64,000 nt of DNA from Polynucleobacter difficilis (GTDB lineage Bacteria; Pseudomonadota; Gammaproteobacteria; Burkholderiales; Burkholderiaceae), in contig NZ_CP023276.1 in the NCBI RefSeq assembly GCF_003065365.1, positions 1,054,001 through 1,118,000 on the forward strand, written 5' to 3'. This document shows positions 55,283-64,000 of this stretch, piece after piece. The first letter of the stretch is position 1. Every line of letters begins with the position of its first letter. The position numbers and the translations under genes were made by a program. The notes under the pieces were generated by a model, which was given only the letters and a program-made list of their open reading frames with translations, was not told the origin of the DNA and searched no databases.

Positions 55283-57654
55283 TAACGCTTCCCTTTTCGA
55301 ACGGGGGGTTTGCTGCCAGCAGGCTTTCCTGGGGCACGAATGGCGGCCGACTTACCGCGCGATGCCTTAGCTGACTTCGACTGCTTGGCGCCTTGCTTGC
55401 CGGCTGTCTTGGCCGCATTGACATTAATGCCCGCGCTTTTCTTGGGTGCTTTACTCGAGGGCCGCGACTTTTTGGATGCTGCTTTTTTATTGGGCTTGCC
55501 GGTATCACTCGCCAGCACTAAGGTGCGACTACGCACACCATCGCGCTCACTAATTACGGACTTAACTAAAGAGAACTCAATCTTGCGCGCATCCAAGTCG
55601 ACTCGGCTAACGAGGACGTGCAAGCGATCCCCCAAACGGTGACGCATACCGGTGCGCTCGCCGCGCAATTCTTGACGGGCTTCGTCGTATTGGTAATAGT
55701 CTCCGCCGAGTTCGGTAACGTGGACCATGCCCTCAACAAAGAGATTTTCCAGTTGGATGAAGAGTCCAAAACTCGCCACCCCAGTAATGGTGCCAGCATA
55801 TTCTTGGCCGAGGTGATCCCGCATGTAATAACACTTGAGCCAGGCCTCCACATCACGCGACGCCTCGTCAGCGCGCCGTTCATTGGATGAGCAGTGCACA
55901 CCCAGCTGACCCCATACCGCGAGTGCGCCACTCGCTGCTGCGCCTTTGCCCTTTTGTGGTCCGGCTGCTTTACTCGCGCTCTGTGACTTTTTCGCTTCCG
56001 ATGCATTGGTGCGTGCCTGGCCCTTGCGTGGCAAGGTAAGGTTCAGCGGCACCCGCTCTGACAGACTGGGGTAATACGGTTTCTTTTGCAGGATGGCTTT
56101 AATCGCCCGGTGTACTAATAAGTCAGGGTAACGCCGAATCGGGCTGGTGAAATGCGCATAGGCCGGGTACGACAAACCAAAATGCCCGACATTTTCAGGC
56201 TGATACACCGCTTGCTGCATTGATCGCAGCACTACGGTTTGCAACATCGTTGCATCGGGCCGGGGCTTAATCTCTTTAATCAGCTTGGCAAAGTCTTTGG
56301 GCTGTGGCTTTTCATTACCACCGAGGCTGAGTGATGCAGTGCGCAACACCTGACGCAGCGTCATGATTTTCTCTTCCGATGGCTCGGCATGAACTCGGTA
56401 CAAACCTAAATGGTTATTTTTTTGTAAAAAATCAGCAGCGCACACGTTGGCAGTCAACATGCACTCTTCAATCAGGCGATGTGCATCGTTACGCGTGCGT
56501 GGCTCAATCCGCAAAATCTTACCGAGCTCATTTGAAATAATTTGGGTCTCGGTAGTTTCAAAATCCAAGGCGCCGCGCTTCTCGCGTGCAGACAATAAGA
56601 TTTTGAATAAGCCATATAAATTACTCAGCAATGGACGGAACTGCGCAAATCGGGCTGCATCGGGGCCGTTGGAGTTACTGATGACTTCCCATACCGCATC
56701 GTAAGTAAAGCGCTGCGCCGAATGCATGACCGCAGGATAAAACTGATAGGCCAGGATTTCACCATGGACATCAATCACCGAGTCGCACACCATGCAGAGG
56801 CGATCAACGCCTGGATTTAACGAACACAGTCCATTGGAAATCTTTTCTGGCAGCATCGGAATCACGCGACGCGGAAAGTAAACCGAGGTAGCCCGCAGCA
56901 ATCCCTCTTCATCCAAGGGATTGCCAGGCTTAACGTAATGCGACACATCCGCAATCGCCACAATCAGGCGCCATGCCTTGACCTTGCCAAACATCGTGGG
57001 CTCGCAATAGACTGCATCGTCAAAATCGCGGGCATCAGCGCCATCGATGGTGACGAGGGGCACATCCCGTAAATCCACTCGCCCTTCTAAATCGGCCTGA
57101 GTTACCCCATCTGGTAGTGCAGCAGCTTCTTTCATGGTAGCCGCAGAAAATTCATGAGGCACGCCGTATTTACGCACGGCAATCTCAATTTCCATACCAG
57201 GATCATCGATCTCACCCAGCACTTCAACGACTCGGCCCACTGCTTGGCGGTAACTATCGGGGTAGTCAATGATTTCAACGCTCACCACTTGACCCAATTT
57301 GGCATTGAGCTGCCCTTTGGGCGGTATCAAGATATCGTGACCGATACGCTTGTCTTCAGGCGCCACAATCAGAACGCCGTTCTCATTTAACAAACGACCA
57401 ATCACAAGGCGATTCACATGGGTGATCACCTCCACAATTTGACCTTCGGGGCGTCCACGCCGATCGGTTCCCATGACCCGAACCTTGACTCGGTCGCCGT
57501 GCATCACGCGCGACATTTCCCGCTCGGAGAGAAAGATGTCCTCGCCAGCATCGTCTGGAACCACGAAGCCAAAGCCATCGCGATGGCCCTGAATCGTACC
57601 GAGGCGATCGGATTCACGCGGCACTAGGGGCACAGATTTACGCATGGCTTGCAT
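55282..57654 (-). CDS. rnr: Ribonuclease R
   Basis: 790 residues. Processive 3'-5' exoribonuclease. Cold-shock domains at the start ([20 protein letters not shown]), the RNB catalytic core ([16 protein letters not shown] with the metal-binding Asp residues, [19 protein letters not shown]), and a C-terminal S1 domain ([19 protein letters not shown]). Two oddities: a Lys/Ala/Ser-rich insert of about 38 residues near 538-576 within the RNB domain, and a tail of about 75 residues very rich in Lys, Ala and Ser. Start 57654 or the ATG three codons on (57645); neither has a strong ribosome-binding site. Confidence 0.95.
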   Translation of the reverse strand: MQAMRKSVPLVPRESDRLGTIQGHRDGFGFVVPDDAGEDIFLSEREMSRVMHGDRVKVRVMGTDRRGRPEGQIVEVITHVNRLVIGRLLNENGVLIVAPEDKRIGHDILIPPKGQLNAKLGQVVSVEIIDYPDSYRQAVGRVVEVLGEIDDPGMEIEIAVRKYGVPHEFSAATMKEAAALPDGVTQADLEGRVDLRDVPLVTIDGADARDFDDAVYCEPTMFGKVKAWRLIVAIADVSHYVKPGNPLDEEGLLRATSVYFPRRVIPMLPEKISNGLCSLNPGVDRLCMVCDSVIDVHGEILAYQFYPAVMHSAQRFTYDAVWEVISNSNGPDAARFAQFRPLLSNLYGLFKILLSAREKRGALDFETTETQIISNELGKILRIEPRTRNDAHRLIEECMLTANVCAADFLQKNNHLGLYRVHAEPSEEKIMTLRQVLRTASLSLGGNEKPQPKDFAKLIKEIKPRPDATMLQTVVLRSMQQAVYQPENVGHFGLSYPAYAHFTSPIRRYPDLLVHRAIKAILQKKPYYPSLSERVPLNLTLPRKGQARTNASEAKKSQSASKAAGPQKGKGAAASGALAVWGQLGVHCSSNERRADEASRDVEAWLKCYYMRDHLGQEYAGTITGVASFGLFIQLENLFVEGMVHVTELGGDYYQYDEARQELRGERTGMRHRLGDRLHVLVSRVDLDARKIEFSLVKSVISERDGVRSRTLVLASDTGKPNKKAASKKSRPSSKAPKKSAGINVNAAKTAGKQGAKQSKSAKASRGKSAAIRAPGKPAGSKPPVRKGKR

Positions 57655-57703
57655 TCATTTGATGAGAATTCCATTGGATATCGGCGGAAATGGCCGCTAG
57701 CTC

Positions 57704-57709
57704 TATAAT
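57704..57709 (+). promoter_or_regulatory. Perfect -10 element of the tRNA-Leu gene
   Basis: TATAAT, 10 bases before the tRNA 5' end. No convincing -35 lies at 16-18 bases; TTGGAT at 57674-57679 is too far (24 bases). Confidence 0.55.
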
Positions 57710-57719
57710 AGAGCCCAAT

Positions 57720-57806
57720 GCCCAGATGGCGAAATTGGTAGACGCACCAGCTTCAGGTGCTGGCGATCGAAAGGTTGTGGAGGTTCGAGTCCTCTTCTGG
57801 GCACCA
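57720..57806 (+). tRNA. tRNA-Leu (anticodon CAG)
   Basis: 87 bases with an encoded CCA end. The acceptor stem GCCCAGA pairs with TCTGGGC. The anticodon stem CCAGC/GCTGG encloses TTCAGGT, giving anticodon CAG for CUG codons. A long variable arm, typical of leucine tRNAs, precedes the T-arm with TTCGAGT. It is transcribed against the flanking rnr and purA genes. Confidence 0.97.
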
Positions 57807-57815
57807 TCATTCCAA

Positions 57816-57848
57816 ATGGGGCTGTGCATTTTTAGCGCATTGCCCCAT
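57816..57848. other. Long hairpin between the tRNA-Leu and purA 3' ends
   Basis: ATGGGGC-TGTGC, loop ATTTTTA, GCGCA-TT-GCCCCAT: 12 pairs (one wobble) interrupted by a two-base bulge. There is no T-run on either side, so it is not a classic terminator. It may mark the 3' end of the tRNA precursor or of the purA message. Confidence 0.45.
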
Positions 57849-57878
57849 CGCATTGAGCGGCAGCGAGCCGCCCCTGCC

Positions 57879-60448
<2,570 letters not shown>

Positions 60449-60460
60449 GATACGCGCTTC

Positions 60461-61336
60461 TTATTTCTTATTAAGGTGCTTAAAGAACTCATTATTGGGT
60501 TCAATCACCATAATATCGCGCTTATCTTTGAATGAGCTCCGATAGGCCTCTAGACTGCGGTAAAACTGCGCAAATTGCGGATCACGACCAAATGCCTCGG
60601 AATACAAGGCGGTTGCGCGGGCATCGCCGGCACCTTTGATGCGCTGGGCATCACGGTAGGCTTCGGCCAAGATAACATCGCGCTGGCGCTCTGCATCGGC
60701 GCGGATCTTATCGGATTCAGCAGCACCGGTTGAGCGCAGTTCATTGGCTACGCGCTTGCGTTCGGCTTCCATCCGGCGATAAACCGAGTCACTAATTTCA
60801 GCTAAGAGATCGATACGCTTTAAGCGGACGTCAACAATTTCAACGCCGATATCGGCCGCATCAACTTCTACTTTTTTACGAATGCTTTGCATCACTTCGT
60901 CGCGCTGCTCGGAGATAATTTCCCGAACCGTACGCTTGGTGAATTCTTCATTAAGAGCCGAACGCACGAGCTGCGTTAAACGATCTGAAGCCATCCGCTC
61001 GTCACCCTTAAAGCTGATGAAGAACTTACGCGGATCAACAATGCGCCACTTCACATAGGAATCCACCAGTAAGTTTTTCTTTTCAGCGGTGATGTAGCGC
61101 TCTGCTTCCGGATTATCAATCGTCATAATGCGGCGATCAAAAAAGCGGACATTTTGGAATGGCGCTGGTAACTTGAAATTCAGACCAGCATCATCGGCTA
61201 CGCGCACAAACTGCCCGAAGGCAAAGACCACGGCGAATTTACGTTGATCCACAACGAAGACGCTGGACAAAACAACAATGACCAATAAAACCAGGCCAAC
61301 CAGGATAGCAATTACGCGATTTGGATTCATATTCAT
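60461..61336 (-). CDS. hflC: FtsH protease modulator HflC
   Basis: 291 residues. One N-terminal membrane helix (about 8-28), then a periplasmic SPFH/band 7 domain (VVDQRKFAVVFAFGQFVRV) and a long helical region rich in charged residues (RADAERQRDVILAEAYRDAQ). With HflK it encloses and modulates the FtsH protease. The first ATG (61334-61336) overlaps the hflK stop as TAATG; ATG 61330 is also possible. Confidence 0.95.
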   Translation of the reverse strand: MNMNPNRVIAILVGLVLLVIVVLSSVFVVDQRKFAVVFAFGQFVRVADDAGLNFKLPAPFQNVRFFDRRIMTIDNPEAERYITAEKKNLLVDSYVKWRIVDPRKFFISFKGDERMASDRLTQLVRSALNEEFTKRTVREIISEQRDEVMQSIRKKVEVDAADIGVEIVDVRLKRIDLLAEISDSVYRRMEAERKRVANELRSTGAAESDKIRADAERQRDVILAEAYRDAQRIKGAGDARATALYSEAFGRDPQFAQFYRSLEAYRSSFKDKRDIMVIEPNNEFFKHLNKK

Positions 61337-62802
61337 TATCGTGCGTCCCGATCTCGGCTGCGCAGTCCGCCATCACGGCGATCCGCAGGGCGCTCAGGCG
61401 CTCTAGTAGTAGGAGCAGCAGGCACGTCTGTTGCAGCGCCAACGGTAACTGTGCCGTTCGCTACCGCTTGACTTGCTGCTTTTGCGCTTTCAGCACTCAC
61501 CTGCGAGACGATCTTATCGAGCGGTAAATAAAGCATATTGTTGCCTTTTGCAGTGTCAACCAAAATCTTCGAGACATTGGTATAGACCTCACGCATCGTA
61601 TCGACATACATACGGTCACGCGTGACTTGCGGAGCCTTGGCATACTCCACCAAGATTTGCTTAAAGCGGGTGGCATCACCTTCTGCGGTTGCGATGACAC
61701 GGGCTTTATAGCCTTCTGCCTCTTCGATCAATCGCGCTGCGGTACCTTTGGCCCGGGGAATAATGTCATTGGCATAGGCTTGTCCTTCGCTCTTTAGGCG
61801 CTCTTGATCCTGACCCGCCTTCACCGCATCATCAAACGCAGCTTGGACTTGTTCTGGTGGCTGGACATTTTGTACCGTCACACTGGTGATAAAGATGCCT
61901 GCCTTATAGCTATCCAGAATGCGCTGAATCGATGCGGTTAAATCAATCGCGATCTTTTCGCGCCCTTCGTAGAGCACCGTATCCATCGTGCTACGCGCAA
62001 CGATTTCACGAACGGCAGTTTCAGCGGCTTGCACTACGGCAAAATCTGGATCGCGATTATTAAATAAGTACTCGGTTGGGTCTTTCAAGCGGTACTGCAC
62101 CGCAAACCGAACATCGATGATGTTTTCATCTTCGGTCAGCATGGACGAATCTTTTTGGTTGGTCGCCTTAATCACAACAGAACGCCCCACCTCAACCGAA
62201 CGCACTGCTGAAATATTCACCACCTCAGTTGTTTGGAAGGGATACGGCATGCGCCAATTAATACCAGGGCCTGCGGTGTGGCTGTATTTACCAAAAGTCA
62301 GAACCACGCCGGCCTGACCCTCTTGGATCATAAAAAAGCCAGTCGCAATCCAGATAAAAAAGACACCGCCAAGCGCAGCCAAGACGCCATTCTTCGATGA
62401 GAAAGGCAGTCCACCCGAAAAAATGGGGGGACGCGAACCGCCGCTCGGTGGGCCGCCGCGGCCATTATTGGGGTTTTGGTTTGGATTCGGTTTGCCATCC
62501 CAACCGCCACTGGGACGGCCTGGGCCTTTTTTGCCGCCAAAGAGGTTGCTGAGGCGATCATTGAAGTCGCGCCAGAGCTCATCGAGGTCAGGTGGGCCAT
62601 TGCCCACTGGCTTGCGATCCGGATCCGGTTTGCTCGTAGGCGGATTAGCTGAGGCGCCCTGCTCTTCTGCTGGGGGCGCACCCTCATTACCAGTATTGCC
62701 GTCCTTAGACCCAGCGGCATCGCCTTTATTGTCATTTGGACGTGGCGAATTACCCCAGCCAGGGTCATTTACCGAAAAAATCGAAAGCAGTCTACGCATC
62801 AT
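61336..62802 (-). CDS. hflK: FtsH protease modulator HflK
   Basis: 488 residues. The first 125 residues are a low-complexity cytoplasmic region rich in Gly, Pro, Asn and Asp (DLDELWRDFNDRLSNLFGGK is the conserved piece). A membrane helix (about 137-157) and an SPFH domain follow, with AGVVLTFGKYSHTAGPGINW and DVRFAVQYRLKDPTEYLFN. The C-terminal tail is rich in Ala, Pro, Arg and Asp. Its start overlaps the hflX end by 11 bases. Confidence 0.95.
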   Translation of the reverse strand: MMRRLLSIFSVNDPGWGNSPRPNDNKGDAAGSKDGNTGNEGAPPAEEQGASANPPTSKPDPDRKPVGNGPPDLDELWRDFNDRLSNLFGGKKGPGRPSGGWDGKPNPNQNPNNGRGGPPSGGSRPPIFSGGLPFSSKNGVLAALGGVFFIWIATGFFMIQEGQAGVVLTFGKYSHTAGPGINWRMPYPFQTTEVVNISAVRSVEVGRSVVIKATNQKDSSMLTEDENIIDVRFAVQYRLKDPTEYLFNNRDPDFAVVQAAETAVREIVARSTMDTVLYEGREKIAIDLTASIQRILDSYKAGIFITSVTVQNVQPPEQVQAAFDDAVKAGQDQERLKSEGQAYANDIIPRAKGTAARLIEEAEGYKARVIATAEGDATRFKQILVEYAKAPQVTRDRMYVDTMREVYTNVSKILVDTAKGNNMLYLPLDKIVSQVSAESAKAASQAVANGTVTVGAATDVPAAPTTRAPERPADRRDGGLRSRDRDAR

Positions 62803-64000
62803 GGGGTAAATAGTGTTTTAGTGGAATCGGGTTAAATTCAGCGGAATCGGGTCGTTCTGTCATAGGGGCCAACAGCTCCTCCGTAGTCAATTGCGACTTG
62901 GGTCGGTTGTGTTGATCCCTAATTCTATCAGTCATTACAGCGCTTTGAGCGAGAGTTTCCCTCAGTAAATCAAGGCCCAGCCCCGTTTGCGCCGACAGAT
63001 AAATGCGGCTTGGCTGACCCTCAATATCCCTTACAACCATGGGCCCTTTAGTAAAGGTCTGGGGCATCAGGTCGATCTTATTCATCACCTCAATCCGGGG
63101 GATGGAATCAGCCCCAATTTCAGCCAAAACTGCCTCAACCTGGGCTTGCTGCTCCTTGGCTACTGGGCTACAGGCGTCAATCACGTGCAGAATTAAATCG
63201 GCATGGATGGTCTCATCCAGGGTCGCCCGAAAGGCTTCAACCAACTGATGCGGCAAATCCCGGATAAATCCAACCGTATCGGAGACCACAATCGAGCCCA
63301 CTTCGGGCAAAAATACGCGCCTTGAGGTGGTATCTAGGGTAGCAAAGAGCTGGTCAGCTGCATAAGTATCGGCCTTGGTTAAGGTGTTAAACAAGGTCGA
63401 TTTGCCGGCATTGGTGTAGCCCACCAAGGAAACCGAGAACACGTCCTTACGGCTGCGGGACCGGCGCTGGGTACGCTGCTGGCGTTGCAGTTTCTCGAGT
63501 TCAAGCTCAAGGCGTTTGGCCTTGGTCGCCAGCATGCGTCGATCCAGCTCCATCTGGGTTTCGCCAGGACCGCCGCGCAAGCCAATACCGCCCTTTTGGC
63601 GCTCTAAGTGGCTCCAGGCCCGCACTAAGCGCGACATCCGGTAGCGTACTTGCGCCAACTCCACCTGGGTTTTACCAATATGGCTTTGAGCGCGTTGCGA
63701 AAAAATATCCAATATCAAGCCCGTACGATCCATCACGTGGTGACCGAGGTGGCGCTCTAAGTTGCGCTGCTGGCTTGGGGATAAGGGGTGGTTAAAGATA
63801 ACGAGCTCGGCATCGTTGTCTTCTAAAGCCCGTTTGATCTCATTGGCCTTGCCGGACCCGACAAACAAGGCAGGATCGGTGCGCCCTTTGCGCGCCACCA
63901 CGCTCGCGACTGGAATGGAGCCTGCGCTATCCGCCAGAAGGCTGAGTTCAGCCATGCTATCGGGAAAATCTTCTCGCCCCGAATCGACTCCTACTAGGAC
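62792..64000 (-). CDS. hflX: GTPase HflX (N terminus beyond the window)
   Basis: Ribosome-associated GTPase that splits stalled ribosomes in stress. G1 VGYTNAGKSTLFN, G3 VSDTVGFIRDLPHQL, G4 NKID, with the HflX N-terminal domain (FVGSGKANEIK, GLILDIFSQRAQSHIGKTQVEL) and the linker motif GGIGLRGGPGETQMELDRR. The frame is open past the ATG at 63955 to the window edge, encoding VLVGVDSGREDFPDSMAEL, which matches the usual HflX start region. About 402 residues are visible and the true start lies outside; hfq would be expected just beyond. Confidence 0.95.
   Translation of the reverse strand, partial: VLVGVDSGREDFPDSMAELSLLADSAGSIPVASVVARKGRTDPALFVGSGKANEIKRALEDNDAELVIFNHPLSPSQQRNLERHLGHHVMDRTGLILDIFSQRAQSHIGKTQVELAQVRYRMSRLVRAWSHLERQKGGIGLRGGPGETQMELDRRMLATKAKRLELELEKLQRQQRTQRRSRSRKDVFSVSLVGYTNAGKSTLFNTLTKADTYAADQLFATLDTTSRRVFLPEVGSIVVSDTVGFIRDLPHQLVEAFRATLDETIHADLILHVIDACSPVAKEQQAQVEAVLAEIGADSIPRIEVMNKIDLMPQTFTKGPMVVRDIEGQPSRIYLSAQTGLGLDLLRETLAQSAVMTDRIRDQHNRPKSQLTTEELLAPMTERPDSAEFNPIPLKHYLPHDA

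Noticed and set aside
63953..63955. ATG at 63955 as the hflX start
   Set aside because: The frame continues to the window edge and encodes residues typical of the HflX N terminus, so the gene is cut by the window.

Overview
The window is a contiguous piece of core chromosome from a betaproteobacterium of the order Burkholderiales. Protein sequences, gene order and the moderate G+C content look most like Burkholderiaceae of the Polynucleobacter type; this is an inference from gene content, and no rRNA is present to settle it. Coding density is very high. Genes form long same-strand runs with 1-, 4- or 8-base overlaps, and no stretch above about 300 bases lacks a gene. I see no insertion sequence, prophage, integrase, CRISPR array, toxin-antitoxin pair or recognisable defence locus. 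One tRNA gene is present, tRNA-Leu(CAG).

Layout. 1-6.5 kb (minus): a GntR-family regulator, sdhCDAB, sdhE, gltA and the 5' part of leuC. 6.6-8.1 kb (plus): mdh and a small secreted protein. 8.1-10.1 kb (minus): a DUF2863 protein and yaaA. 10.2-22.1 kb (plus): a packed run of an aminotransferase, a GST, 3-hydroxybutyryl-CoA dehydrogenase, DUF3429, rarA, an HCCA-isomerase-like protein, a cyclophilin, a pabB-pabC fusion, a Nudix hydrolase, aat, bpt, pyrD and an IclR regulator. 22.1-24.2 kb (minus): pbpG and an EamA transporter. 24.4 kb (plus): a phasin. 25-30.9 kb (minus): aceE-aceF-lpdA. 31-37.4 kb (plus): a PAS sensor kinase with a FixJ-type regulator, divergent from aceE, then folD and an M3 oligopeptidase. 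37.4-47 kb (minus): a little-known envelope cluster (beta-propeller, NodB-type deacetylase, sterol-desaturase-family oxidase, EI24 membrane protein, MoCF-domain protein), then glnA-ntrB-ntrC-xth. 47-51 kb (minus): hrpA. 51-54.5 kb: argA, yggX, rpiA (minus) and tal. 54.5-64 kb (minus): rlmB and rnr, the tRNA (plus), then purA, hisZ, hflC, hflK and hflX, which runs off the window.

How it fits together. Much of the window is central carbon and nitrogen metabolism: pyruvate dehydrogenase feeds citrate synthase, succinate dehydrogenase and malate dehydrogenase. Glutamine synthetase is followed by its own NtrB/NtrC pair. The hflX-hflK-hflC-hisZ-purA order is a familiar betaproteobacterial block.

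I found no convincing undescribed multi-gene system. The observations most worth following are regulatory. (1) A terminator-like hairpin with a UUCG loop lies inside the first 20 codons of ntrB, which begins with TTG. (2) The NtrC sigma54-contact motif reads GAFQGA instead of GAFTGA; two excellent NtrC boxes sit upstream of glnA, but I find no -24/-12 promoter there. (3) The aceE and sensor-kinase promoters overlap face to face on one palindrome, and a four-codon minicistron runs into the kinase start. (4) The argA promoter lies inside the hrpA 5' end and predicts an almost leaderless mRNA. (5) The envelope cluster contains a deacetylase whose first NodB motif has lost its metal-binding aspartate.
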